DNA of 64,000 bases, from assembly GCA_027486345.1 (NCBI GenBank), contig JAIXPH010000065.1, forward strand, positions 41,721-105,720. Reading direction: 5' to 3'. The DNA is from Paracoccaceae bacterium. GTDB lineage: Bacteria > Pseudomonadota > Alphaproteobacteria > Rhodobacterales > Rhodobacteraceae. The notes beneath the pieces are model-generated. The model had not been told where the DNA came from, made no database searches, and was given only the letters and a program-made list of their open reading frames with translations. The translations under genes and the position numbers were made by a program. Below, one piece after another: positions 7,736 to 16,447 of this stretch (positions within the stretch are counted from its first letter, which is position 1; the number at the start of each line of letters is the position of its first letter).

Positions 7736-9103
7736 ATGACCACCGAGACCATCGCGGGCGTGCCGCGCCACCGTCTGGAAGCCCTCGCTGCGCGTGAGGC
7801 CGCGCGCTTTGCCGAAACCCGGCCCAAGGCGCTGGCGGCCTTGCAGGCGGGGGCCGGGCATTTCCTGAACGGCGTGCCGATGCATTGGATGCGCGATTGG
7901 CCGATGCCGCATCTGCCTTTGGTCAAAAAGGCCAAGGGCGCAACGATCACCGATATCGACGGCAACACGATTGACGACTTTTGCCTTGGCGATACGGGGT
8001 CGATGTTCGGCCATTCCCCGGCCCCTGTGGCGCGGGCGATCAAGGAGCAGGCCGGGCGCGGGCTGACCTATATGCTGCCGACCCCTGCGGCGTTGGAGGC
8101 CGGGCGTCTGCTGACCGACCGTTTCGGTGATTTCCGCTGGCAGATTGCGACGACGGCGACGGATGCCAACCGCTTTGCCCTGCGCGTGGCGCGGGCAGTG
8201 ACGGGGCGGCCCAAGGTGCTGGTGTTCAACGGCTGCTATCATGGCACGCTGGACGACACGATGGTGGAGTTGCGCGACGGTGTGCCCGCCAACCGCGCGG
8301 GGCTGGTGGGGCAGGTTCAGGATTTGACCCGCGCCGCGACGGTATGCGAATTCAACGACCTTGCGGCAGTGGAAATGCTGCTCAAGACCGGAGAGGTCGC
8401 CGCGATCCTGACCGAACCCGTGATGACCAATTCCTGCATGGTGCTTCCGGCGCCGGGGTTCCTTGATGGCTTGCGCACTCTGACCCGCCAATACGGCGCG
8501 CTGCTGATCATTGATGAGACGCATACCCTGTCCACCGGGCTGGGCGGTTACACCGGCGTACATGGGCTGGACCCGGATATCTTTGTGGTCGGAAAATGCG
8601 TGGCCGGGGGAATGCCCACTGCCGTCTGGGGTCTGCGCCCGCACGTGGCTGAGGCGTTCAACCGCTATGACGCCGCGCGCGAAGGCGGCCATTCCGGCAT
8701 GGGCACCACCCTCTCCGCCAACCCGATGCAATTCGCCTGCCTGCGTGCGACGCTGGCCGAGGTGATGACGGCGGAGAATTACGCCAAGATGGAAAAGGGC
8801 GCCGCCCGACTGGCCAAGGGGCTGGCGGAATCCATCGCCCGTCACAAGGCCCCGTGGCATGTGGTGCGCGTCGGCGCGCGGGTGGAGTTTATCTGCGCCC
8901 CCGGTCCCCTGCACAACGGGGCAGAGGCCGCCCATGCCCATCAGCCGCAGGTCGAGTGGGCGGTGCATACCGCGCTGCTGAACCGTGGCTGCCTGATCGC
9001 GCCTTTTCACAACATGATGCTGGTCAGCCCCGCCACCAAGGCTGCCCAGATCGACCGCCTCATCGCCGCCTTTGATGGCGTGCTGACCGAACTCTTCGCT
9101 TGA
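7736..9103 (+). CDS. Class III aminotransferase (glutamate-1-semialdehyde-aminomutase-like)
   Basis: A PLP-dependent fold-type I enzyme of 455 residues. The Schiff-base lysine is in FVVGKCVAGGMPTAVWG, the PLP-contacting aspartate/glutamate in LLIIDETHTL, and the phosphate-binding region near VFNGCYHGTLDD. Overall it resembles the aspartate-aminotransferase/GSA-aminomutase branch. The acceptor and donor are not deducible, but the partner 7 bp downstream is a glutamine-synthetase-like ligase. That pairing is frequent in amine or amino-acid catabolism. The start at 7736 gives MTTETIAGVPRHRL; an upstream in-frame ATG at 7679 would add 19 unlikely residues. It is probably not hemL, because residues around the active site differ and the protein is longer. 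Confidence 0.83.
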   Translation: MTTETIAGVPRHRLEALAAREAARFAETRPKALAALQAGAGHFLNGVPMHWMRDWPMPHLPLVKKAKGATITDIDGNTIDDFCLGDTGSMFGHSPAPVARAIKEQAGRGLTYMLPTPAALEAGRLLTDRFGDFRWQIATTATDANRFALRVARAVTGRPKVLVFNGCYHGTLDDTMVELRDGVPANRAGLVGQVQDLTRAATVCEFNDLAAVEMLLKTGEVAAILTEPVMTNSCMVLPAPGFLDGLRTLTRQYGALLIIDETHTLSTGLGGYTGVHGLDPDIFVVGKCVAGGMPTAVWGLRPHVAEAFNRYDAAREGGHSGMGTTLSANPMQFACLRATLAEVMTAENYAKMEKGAARLAKGLAESIARHKAPWHVVRVGARVEFICAPGPLHNGAEAAHAHQPQVEWAVHTALLNRGCLIAPFHNMMLVSPATKAAQIDRLIAAFDGVLTELFA

Positions 9104-9110
9104 GAAAACC

Positions 9111-10505
9111 ATGACCGATCCACGCAGCCGCTCGGGTTCCACCGTCGCCGAGGCCGAGGCCTTCCTTGCCGCCCATCCCGAGATTGAGGCGTTCGATATC
9201 GTCTTGCACGATGCGAACGGAATCGGGCGTGGGAAGATCATTCGTAGGCATGAGCTTTTGCCCTTTTTCAAGAATGGGCGGCATTTGCCCATTTCGATCC
9301 TTGGCCTCGATATCTGTGGCGAGGATGTGCATGAGACCGGGCTGATCTGGGATCAGGGCGATGGCGATCTGCGCGCATGGCCCATCCCCGGCACGCTGGT
9401 CCCGCTGCATGGCACCATCCCGCCGCGGGGTGAGGTGTTCATGTCAATGTATGACCTCGACGGCAACAAGATGACCTCTGACCCGCGCCACGCGCTGCAA
9501 GCCCAAGTCGATGCGCTGGCGGTTGAGGGGCTGTATCCGGCGGGCGCCTTCGAGTTGGAGTTCTTCCTGCTGGCCAATGACCGTGGCCCGGATGGCAAGG
9601 TGCAGCCTGCGCGGGATGTGCTGGACGGGCGCGGGTCGCACAAGACCGAGGTCTATAGCGTCGATCACCTGCACGGGATGCTGCCGCTGTTTTCCGACAT
9701 CTACGCCGCTGCCGGAAAGGCCGGGATCACGGCAGAGACGATGATTTCGGAATATGCGCCGGGTCAGTATGAGTTGACGCTGCATTACCGCACCGATGTG
9801 ATGCAGGCCGCCGATGATCTGATGCGGCTGAAGCGGATCGTGCGGATGCAGGCGCGGCTGCATGGGGTGACGGCCTGTTTCATGGCCAAACCGGTCGAGA
9901 AATATGCCGGATCGGGCATGCACTTCCATGTCTCGCTCTGCGATGCGGCGGGCAAGAACGTGTTTGTCGAGGATGTCGAGGGCGATTGGTCCCCCACCAT
10001 CCTGCACGCGCTGGGTGGCCTGCGCGCCACGATGGGCGAATCGATGCTGGTCTTTGCGCCGCACGCCAATTCCTGGCGGCGCTTTGCCAGCCAGTCCTAC
10101 GCGCCCGTCAGCCCTACCTGGGGGGTGAACAACCGCTCTGTCGCGCTGCGGATTCCGGCAGGCGACATCAAGGCGCGGCGGATCGAACATCGCCCGGCAG
10201 GGGTGGATGCCAACCCCTATCTGGTGGCCGCCACCGTGCTGGCTGGATTGCGCCACGGCATGAAGCACAGGATCGACCCCGGCCCGGAAACCAAGGGCAA
10301 TGGATATGAGGGCGGGCAGGACGCCCCGCCGATCCCGGTGGATTGGCGCATGGCCATCGACGCGGCCCAGCGGTCAGAGTTCCTGAAAGAGGCGCTGGGT
10401 GCCGACATGCACCGCACCTTCACCGCGATCAAGGCGGCGGAATATGCGCGTGTGATGCGGACCGTGTCGGACGTCGATTACGACCTCTACTTGCACACGG
10501 TCTGA
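9111..10505 (+). CDS. Glutamine synthetase family protein (gamma-glutamyl-amine ligase-like)
   Basis: An ATP-dependent ligase of 464 residues with the glutamine synthetase catalytic fold: AFELEFFLL (the ExE metal ligands), SGMHFHVSL (metal-binding His region), FAPHANSWRRF and NRSVALRIPAG (glutamate/ATP-binding Arg). The N-terminal beta-grasp domain lacks the features of the nitrogen-assimilation GlnA type. The sequence is closer to the PuuA/GlnT-like group that joins glutamate to amines such as putrescine, ethanolamine or methylamine. No adenylylation Tyr region is apparent. It follows the aminotransferase by 7 bp, so the two are almost certainly co-transcribed. The actual amine substrate is open. 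Confidence 0.85.
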   Translation: MTDPRSRSGSTVAEAEAFLAAHPEIEAFDIVLHDANGIGRGKIIRRHELLPFFKNGRHLPISILGLDICGEDVHETGLIWDQGDGDLRAWPIPGTLVPLHGTIPPRGEVFMSMYDLDGNKMTSDPRHALQAQVDALAVEGLYPAGAFELEFFLLANDRGPDGKVQPARDVLDGRGSHKTEVYSVDHLHGMLPLFSDIYAAAGKAGITAETMISEYAPGQYELTLHYRTDVMQAADDLMRLKRIVRMQARLHGVTACFMAKPVEKYAGSGMHFHVSLCDAAGKNVFVEDVEGDWSPTILHALGGLRATMGESMLVFAPHANSWRRFASQSYAPVSPTWGVNNRSVALRIPAGDIKARRIEHRPAGVDANPYLVAATVLAGLRHGMKHRIDPGPETKGNGYEGGQDAPPIPVDWRMAIDAAQRSEFLKEALGADMHRTFTAIKAAEYARVMRTVSDVDYDLYLHTV

Positions 10506-10518
10506 GGATCAGCGGCGG

Positions 10519-11130
10519 TCAGGGCGTCCCGCCCTTGCCGCCATCCCGCGCGATCATCGCGGCATGGGTGCGGTTCTTGGCCCCCAGCTTGCGCGACAGG
10601 GTCTTGACGTGCAGCTTGACCGTCACCTCTTGCAGGTCAAGGTCGCGGGCGATTTCCTTGTTGGACTTGCCCTCGCAGATGCCGCGCAGCACATCCGTCT
10701 CGCGTTTGGTCAGGCTGGCCAATGCGCCTTCGGGCGGGTCCTCGTCCTGCAACAACGAGATCGGGGCGAACACCTCGCCGGAGGCCATGATCTGAACCGC
10801 CGCCACCATCGACCGTGCGGCCAGCGTCTTGGGCACGAACCCCGCCGCCCCTTCGCGCAGGGCGGCTTCGGCCAATTCCCGCTGCGTGGTGCCCGAGATG
10901 ATGGCCACCGGGGTGCCCACGGCGATGGCCTTGGCCCGCGCCAGACCTTCAAAGCCGTTCATGCCGGGCATGTTGTAATCCAGCAGCACCAGATCGAAGC
11001 GCTGGTTCAGCAGGGACAGCGCCTCGTCAAAGGTGCGCGCGGAATGCACTTCGCCCAGGCCTTCGGCCAGCAGGAACGCCGCCAAGGTCTCGCGGACCAG
11101 ATCGTGGTCGTCGGCAAGCAATATCTTCAT
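10519..11130 (-). CDS. LuxR/NarL-type response regulator
   Basis: A 203-residue two-component regulator. The N-terminal receiver domain starts MKILLADDHD and has the phosphoacceptor Asp51 in LVLLDYNMPGMNG, the conserved Thr/Ser in AIISGT and Lys in GFVPKTL. The C-terminal LuxR helix-turn-helix is LTKRETDVLRGICEGKSNKEIA followed by EVTVKLHVKTLSRKLGAKNR. The start at 11130 fits the first receiver strand; earlier codons in the open frame do not. The gene is divergent from the hybrid kinase at 11249, which carries its own receiver and HPt domain. This regulator is the obvious final output of that phosphorelay. Confidence 0.92.
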   Translation of the reverse strand: MKILLADDHDLVRETLAAFLLAEGLGEVHSARTFDEALSLLNQRFDLVLLDYNMPGMNGFEGLARAKAIAVGTPVAIISGTTQRELAEAALREGAAGFVPKTLAARSMVAAVQIMASGEVFAPISLLQDEDPPEGALASLTKRETDVLRGICEGKSNKEIARDLDLQEVTVKLHVKTLSRKLGAKNRTHAAMIARDGGKGGTP

Positions 11131-11248
11131 CGGGTCAAAACCCTTGGCACAGTCCACCCCCACAACCGGTTCGCCCGGCTGCCTTCGCTCTATACGGGTT
11201 TGTTTCTGTCTGGAACGCAAGACCCTTCTGGTCTAGCCTCGACGCGGA

Positions 11249-13981
11249 ATGGTTGCATGGGGCACAGGTGACACCGTGACAGCGTGGATCAAGCCAGCGC
11301 GATGGTTTGACAAACCGCAAGTGTCGCGGCTTTGGCGGCGTGGTCCGATTGCCCTCGCCATCGTCGTCTGCGTGGTGTCCATCGTCATGCTAGTGTCGGA
11401 TGTCCGCCACCGTCTTGGCGCGCTGGAGGCCGCCAATTCCGACAACCTGCAATGGAACGTCATGCAGACCGAGGTGGAGGCCCTGCGGCTGCAACAGGCG
11501 GTGGAGGCGGCGATCCTCAGCCGTGGCACCCAAGATGCTGCCGACCCCGCGACCCTCGATGAGGTGCGGCGCTGGTTCAACGTCTATTTCAGCCGCATCG
11601 CGATGCTGCAAAGCAGTGACATCCACGGCGATCAGTTGAAAAAGCCGGAGTATCAGGAGGATGTGAAAACCATCCGGCGCATCCTTGATACCTCCGTGCC
11701 CCTGATCGACGGCGGAGATGCCACCTTGGCGTCCGATCTGCCGCGCCTGAAGGCGGATGCCGAAACCCTGCGGCAGGCGTCGCGGTCGATCACATTGAAA
11801 TCCTTGGCGGAATTTTCGGCGCGCTCGGATGGGGAACGGGCCGAGATTTCGGCCACGCTGCTGCGACTGGCGGCGGTGACGACCTTGCTGATGCTGCTCT
11901 TGGTGACGTTTTCGGTGGGCACGGCGCGGCTTTACCGCACGGCGGCCCTGCGGGCCGAGGCCTTGCGCGAAACCGGGGGGCGGCTGTCCACCATCGTCGC
12001 GAACTCTGCCGATGCCATCGTCGTGACGGACCGCACCGGGATCATTCAGGAGTTCAACCCCGCGGCGCAAAGCATCTTCGGCCTGTCGCGGGAAACCGCC
12101 CTGGGTCTGCACGCGCTGGAACACCTCTTCGCCGCCCCGCGTGGCAATGGGCAACGCCGGATGCTGATCGCCGCTTTGGAGGAAACCGCACTGGCGGGTC
12201 GCGGGTCGCTCCGGATCGAGGTGGACGGTCGCCGCGCCGATGGCAGCGCCTTTCCCGCCGAGGTGTCCATCGCGGTGACCCAACCCGACGATCCGCGTCT
12301 GATCGTGGCCTTCGTGCGCGACATTTCCGACCGCCGCCGTGCGCAAGCCGAGTTGGAAGAGGCACTGGACCGTGCCCTTGCCGGGGAAAAGGCCAAGGCA
12401 AGGTTCATCGCGGTCATGAGCCATGAGATGCGGACACCGCTGAATGGCTTGCTCGGGTCACTGACCCTGCTGGCCGATGGCACATTGACCCCCGACCAGC
12501 GCGATCTTGTGCACGCGATGGAAAACTCCGGCAAGATCCTGCTCGGGCATGTGAACTCGGTGCTAGACATCAGCCGCGCCGAGGCGGGGGCGATGAAGGG
12601 GGCCACCCAATCCTTTGACCTTGAGGGCCTGATTCAGGAGGTCATCGCCAATCAGGCCGGGCTTGCCGCCGCCTCGGGCACGGGGATCGCGCTGTCCTCG
12701 CTCAACGGGCCGGTGGGGATGGTGGCGGGCGATCCGCAACGCCTGCGGCAGGTGTTGCTGAACCTTGTCGGCAATGCGGTGAAGTTCACCCGCGATGGCC
12801 AGATCACGGTCGAAACCGAAGCCCTGCCGCCGGTCGAGGCGTTGCAGGGCAAGCGTGCCGTCGAAATCCGGGTCATCGACACCGGCATCGGCATCCGGGA
12901 GGATCAGATTGACACGATCTTCGAGGATTTCGTGACGCTCGACACCCGCTATGAACGCGCCACCAGCGGCACGGGACTTGGCCTTGGCATCGCGCGCCGT
13001 CTGGTTGAGGCGATGGGCGGTGAAATCGGCGTCGAAAGCGAAGAGGGCGAAGGCAGTCTGTTCTGGCTGCGTCTGCCCCTTCCCGCCGCCACCCAACCCA
13101 CCTTGGCCGCGCAGCGGGAGATGTCGGCGGCCTCCCCCCCGATCACAGGGACCGAGGAGGATGTCGTCCCGGTGCCGTCGCCGCCGGTCCCGCCCGCTGC
13201 GCCCGCCCTGCCGCCCAGCCAGGTGTTGGTGGTTGAGGACAATGAAATCAACCGCTTCCTCTTGCGCCGCTATCTGGAGGGGTCAGGTCACACGGTAACT
13301 GAGGCCGTCGATGGCGAGGAGGGCGTCGCCTTGGCCACCGACCGCGCCTTTGACGTCATCCTGATGGACATCTCCATGCCGCGCATGGATGGGGTGGAGG
13401 CCACTCGGCGCATCCGTGCGGCGGGCGCGTCGCGTCACGCGCGCATCCTTGCCCTGACCGCACATGCCCTGCCCGAAGAGCTGGCGCAGTTTCGCGCGGC
13501 GGGAGCCGATGCCACCCTGACCAAACCCATCGGCCGTCTCGATCTTCTGGCCGCGCTGGCGGGCGATGCGGCCACCACCGCGCCGCAGGTGGATGCTCCG
13601 CCCGTTGCGACCGCGCCCGAGGGCGGGGTTGTGGACCGGCGTGCCCTGTGCGACCTGCGCCAGCAGATCGGCGCGATGGCGGCGGCCGGGCTGGTCAAGC
13701 GGTTGATAGCGGATGGCGATGCGACCCTCGACCTGATCCGCGCCGCCCCGGTCGCAGGGCGCGAGGCGGAGATCGCCGCGCAGTGTCACCAACTGGCCGG
13801 TACGGGGGGCGCCTTCGGCACGGTGCGCCTGCGCGAAACGCTCGTCACACTGCAACAGCGTCTGGACCGGGGTGACCTGACCGGGCTGGAGCGTGACCTT
13901 GCCCGGCTGGAGCGGTTGTGGGCCGAGACCCGCACCATTCTGGTGCAGGATGCCGAACAGATGGTGGCCGAGGCGGTTTAG
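11249..13981 (+). CDS. Hybrid sensor histidine kinase (PAS-HisKA-HATPase-REC-HPt)
   Basis: A 910-residue membrane phosphorelay protein. One transmembrane helix lies at about residues 32-50 (IALAIVVCVVSIVMLVS), then a periplasmic helical sensor, and a second helix at about 205-225 (LAAVTTLLMLLLVTFSVGT). A PAS domain follows (TIVANSADAIVVTDRTG; EFNPAAQSIFG). The kinase H box has His392 (VMSHEMRTPLNGLLG), with N, G1 and G2 boxes in NLVGNAVKFT, DTGIGI and GTGLGLGIARRL. The receiver has Asp707 in LMDISMPRMDG, and the C-terminal HPt has His847 in QCHQLAGTGG. A Pro-rich linker separates kinase and receiver. It is divergent from the LuxR-type regulator, its likely target. The stimulus is unknown. Confidence 0.93.
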   Translation: MVAWGTGDTVTAWIKPARWFDKPQVSRLWRRGPIALAIVVCVVSIVMLVSDVRHRLGALEAANSDNLQWNVMQTEVEALRLQQAVEAAILSRGTQDAADPATLDEVRRWFNVYFSRIAMLQSSDIHGDQLKKPEYQEDVKTIRRILDTSVPLIDGGDATLASDLPRLKADAETLRQASRSITLKSLAEFSARSDGERAEISATLLRLAAVTTLLMLLLVTFSVGTARLYRTAALRAEALRETGGRLSTIVANSADAIVVTDRTGIIQEFNPAAQSIFGLSRETALGLHALEHLFAAPRGNGQRRMLIAALEETALAGRGSLRIEVDGRRADGSAFPAEVSIAVTQPDDPRLIVAFVRDISDRRRAQAELEEALDRALAGEKAKARFIAVMSHEMRTPLNGLLGSLTLLADGTLTPDQRDLVHAMENSGKILLGHVNSVLDISRAEAGAMKGATQSFDLEGLIQEVIANQAGLAAASGTGIALSSLNGPVGMVAGDPQRLRQVLLNLVGNAVKFTRDGQITVETEALPPVEALQGKRAVEIRVIDTGIGIREDQIDTIFEDFVTLDTRYERATSGTGLGLGIARRLVEAMGGEIGVESEEGEGSLFWLRLPLPAATQPTLAAQREMSAASPPITGTEEDVVPVPSPPVPPAAPALPPSQVLVVEDNEINRFLLRRYLEGSGHTVTEAVDGEEGVALATDRAFDVILMDISMPRMDGVEATRRIRAAGASRHARILALTAHALPEELAQFRAAGADATLTKPIGRLDLLAALAGDAATTAPQVDAPPVATAPEGGVVDRRALCDLRQQIGAMAAAGLVKRLIADGDATLDLIRAAPVAGREAEIAAQCHQLAGTGGAFGTVRLRETLVTLQQRLDRGDLTGLERDLARLERLWAETRTILVQDAEQMVAEAV

Positions 13982-14682
13982 AGCCCGGCCCGCAGCGCTG
14001 CCGCGATCAGACCCGGCACACGCGGATCAAGCCCCACCGGCGGCAAGAGCGTTCCCTCGAACCCGGCCTCGGCCAGCGCCTGTGGCAGATCGTCGATCAC
14101 ATGCCCCCCGCGTGCCGCGAAGAAGGGCAGCACCACCCCGCCCGGGGCAAAGCCCGCCGCCACCTCGGCGATTTGCGGGCTTTGGTCTATGAAGCCCGCC
14201 TCTACCCGCTTTACCCCGGCCTCGGCCCGGATGCGGTCCGCCATGCGAAAGGCGATCTCTGACGGTGCCGGGCTGCGAAAGGACCCATGCGCGGCAAGGA
14301 TCACCTCCACCTCGGCCGGATCACGGTCCCCCGCCGCCTCCCGTGCGAGGGTGACCGTCAGCGCCTGCACTGCGGCATCTTCGCCGAAGGGCGGCAGGAT
14401 GCGCCACGTAGCCCCGCCCGCCTCGGCCAGACGGGCGGGCAGGTGGGTGCGGGTGAACCACCCTGCGGCCATGAACATGGGATAGACCACGCCGTCGGGC
14501 CCAAGCTCCGCCACCCGGTCGGCCAAGGCGCTGGGCGCGGCCAAGGTGGCCGATGCCACCCGCAACTCCGGCATCAGCGCCTGCACCTTGGCGGCGAGCG
14601 CGGCGATCTCCGCCTCTGCCGGTTCCGGGTCGGACGGCTGGCCATGAGCAACGATGAGGGCGGCTTTGCGTTCGGCGGTCAT
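13978..14682 (-). CDS. CbiX/SirB-like sirohydrochlorin chelatase family protein
   Basis: A 234-residue protein that begins MTAERKAALIVAHGQPSDPE, with the His-Gly pair near the first strand as in CbiX/SirB chelatases. A second copy of the motif, VEVILAAHGSFRSPAPSEI, starts the second half. The product is therefore a two-domain, tandem-fold ferrochelatase-like protein. Family members insert Co or Fe into sirohydrochlorin for cobalamin or siroheme synthesis. Whether this member is catalytic in that pathway is not certain, because its neighbours are a Rieske/LysR group rather than tetrapyrrole genes. The 3' end overlaps the hybrid kinase stop by 4 bp, tail to tail. Confidence 0.78.
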   Translation of the reverse strand: MTAERKAALIVAHGQPSDPEPAEAEIAALAAKVQALMPELRVASATLAAPSALADRVAELGPDGVVYPMFMAAGWFTRTHLPARLAEAGGATWRILPPFGEDAAVQALTVTLAREAAGDRDPAEVEVILAAHGSFRSPAPSEIAFRMADRIRAEAGVKRVEAGFIDQSPQIAEVAAGFAPGGVVLPFFAARGGHVIDDLPQALAEAGFEGTLLPPVGLDPRVPGLIAAALRAGL

Positions 14683-14731
14683 GGTCTCTCCTGTCGTCCC
14701 GGAACCTATGCGCGGCGGCGGCGGGGTCAAG

Positions 14732-15670
14732 TCATGCCTGCGCTTTGGGCGTGGCAAGGCCGGGCAAGAGATCGGCGGTCACGGTCTGGCGGCAGTGGTC
14801 CAGAAAGGCCGCGACGGCGCGGCGCTGCGGTCCGGCGGGCAGGATCAAGCCCATCCGCATCGGGCGGAAGGGCGGTTCCAGCGGGACATGCACCATCTGG
14901 CTGCCATCAGGCGCGCGGTCCGAGCCGAAGCGGATATTCGCGATGGAATAGCCAAAGCCATTGGCCACCATCGCCCGCATCACCCCGATGTCGCGCGTGC
15001 GTTCGGCAATGCGGGGGCGCAGGCCGTTGTCGGTGAACAAGGACAGGAAATAGCCCGCGCTGAAGGGCAGATCCAGCAGCACCATGGGATGGGGCGCCAA
15101 GGCCGCCAGACTGACCGAAGGCCCCCCCGCCAGCGGATGATCCAGTGGCAGCAGGGCATAGGGTTCCAGCGTCAGCAGGGGATGAAAGGTCAGATCGGCG
15201 GGAATCTCCATGTCATAAGACAACGCCGCATCCAGCCGCGCCCCGCGCAAGCCGTCGAACAGGGCGGCCTGATCGCTTTCGCTCTGGCGAAACTCCACCG
15301 CCGGATAGCGGGCGGCAAAACCCCGGCGCAGGCGCGGCAGCATGACCTGCGCAAAGGTCAGAAGGCAGCCCACGGCCAGTGGCCCCCGCACCTCGCCGGT
15401 CAGTTCGGCGGCGGTGTCAGTCAATCGGGTCGCGGCGGTGATCACCTCGCGCGCGGCCTCGACGAATTGCCGCCCGCCTTCGGTCAGCGACAGGCCCTGC
15501 GCGTGGCGGCGGATGAAGAGTTGCAGGCCGAACTCCTCTTCCACCTGCGCCACGGCGGCGGAAACGGAGGGCGACGAGACATGGCACCGCTCTGCCGCCA
15601 AGGCGACGGAGCCGCATTCCGCGACCGCGATCAGGTATTCCAGTTGGCGCAGGGTGACACGCAGCGGCAT
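14732..15670 (-). CDS. LysR family transcriptional regulator
   Basis: A 312-residue LysR-type regulator. The N-terminal winged helix-turn-helix is typical (LRQLEYLIAVAECGSVALAA, then VSSPSVSAAVAQVEEEFG). A linker helix and two periplasmic-binding-protein-like effector lobes follow from about residue 90. It is the fourth gene of a same-strand run of Rieske oxygenase, RidA-like, DUF1028, LysR and chelatase-like genes. It lies 31 bp after DUF1028 and 49 bp before the chelatase-like gene. Unlike many LysR genes it is not divergent from its neighbour, so it may be co-transcribed with the genes it controls. The effector is unknown. Confidence 0.9.
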   Translation of the reverse strand: MPLRVTLRQLEYLIAVAECGSVALAAERCHVSSPSVSAAVAQVEEEFGLQLFIRRHAQGLSLTEGGRQFVEAAREVITAATRLTDTAAELTGEVRGPLAVGCLLTFAQVMLPRLRRGFAARYPAVEFRQSESDQAALFDGLRGARLDAALSYDMEIPADLTFHPLLTLEPYALLPLDHPLAGGPSVSLAALAPHPMVLLDLPFSAGYFLSLFTDNGLRPRIAERTRDIGVMRAMVANGFGYSIANIRFGSDRAPDGSQMVHVPLEPPFRPMRMGLILPAGPQRRAVAAFLDHCRQTVTADLLPGLATPKAQA

Positions 15671-15701
15671 GGCAGCAGGCTAACGCCGGATGGTCCCGGC
15701 G

Positions 15702-16388
15702 TCACGCGGTTCCGTCATCGCCGGGAACGCCATAGGACGGGGCCTCACGCGGGTCACGGGCGCGTTGCAGATAGGCGGCCATTTGGGGGGCATAAACCTC
15801 CCACGCCAGCGCCACGGCCTCAATCGGGCAATCGGGATCGGTCCAGTCGGCGCGGAGCTCGGCGCAGGGCCATGTGTCGGCATCCACCATCAAAAGCCCC
15901 GCCGAATGCACCGGGCCAGCCTCGCCCCCGGCATCACGACCGGCGCGCAGGGCGGCGATCAGACGGTCGCCAAGGGCACCGGAGCCGGCGGCAAACCCAT
16001 CCACCATCGCCTGCGGCACATCGCGGTTGGCCAGCAGGTTGCCGCCCGCCACCACCCCGTCACCATGTGCCAAAGCCCAGACGCCCAAGGTCTTGCCCCC
16101 CGAATGCGTCGCCACCCGCCCCTGCGCGTCCACGCAAAGCAACTGGCGGTAGTCCACATGCGGTGCCGTCGCCACCACCTCGGCCATCGCTTGGTCCGCA
16201 CTGGCCCCGGCCTGCATCAGATCGAGCAGGCGCGGCCCCAACGTCGGGTCGGTGATGTTCTGCGTCGCCGCCACCCCCACCCCCGCCTGCGCATGGGCGC
16301 ATCGCGCCGCCACGGCGGGGGAGGAGGACGAGATCACCATGCCGAAACGCCCGGTCTCAGCGCAGCGGGCAAGCAGGGAAAAGGTCAT
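15702..16388 (-). CDS. DUF1028 family protein (Ntn-hydrolase-like)
   Basis: A 228-residue protein of the DUF1028 family. The N-terminus MTFSLLARCAETGRFGMVISSSSPAVAAR and the following GVGVAATQNITDP are characteristic; the middle has HSGGKTLGVWA and VAGGNLLAN. The family is related by fold to Ntn hydrolases and is often encoded beside amidohydrolases, RidA proteins or peptidases, but its reaction is not established. It lies 59 bp downstream of the RidA-like gene and 31 bp upstream of the LysR gene. A role in hydrolysis or repair of an amide or imine intermediate is only inferred from these neighbours. Confidence 0.85.
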   Translation of the reverse strand: MTFSLLARCAETGRFGMVISSSSPAVAARCAHAQAGVGVAATQNITDPTLGPRLLDLMQAGASADQAMAEVVATAPHVDYRQLLCVDAQGRVATHSGGKTLGVWALAHGDGVVAGGNLLANRDVPQAMVDGFAAGSGALGDRLIAALRAGRDAGGEAGPVHSAGLLMVDADTWPCAELRADWTDPDCPIEAVALAWEVYAPQMAAYLQRARDPREAPSYGVPGDDGTA

Positions 16389-16447
16389 CAGGCGGCACTC
16401 CTTTTGGCGAACGCCTGGGACTTTGCGTCCCCCGGCGTCGGGCAAGG

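Noticed and set aside
7736..9103. hemL (glutamate-1-semialdehyde aminomutase)
   Set aside because: It is longer than HemL, has a different N-terminus, and is coupled to a glutamine-synthetase-like ligase rather than tetrapyrrole genes.
9111..10505. glnA, the main glutamine synthetase
   Set aside because: The N-terminal domain and overall pattern fit the PuuA/GlnT-like ligases, and glnB is not adjacent as it is to glnA in Rhodobacterales.
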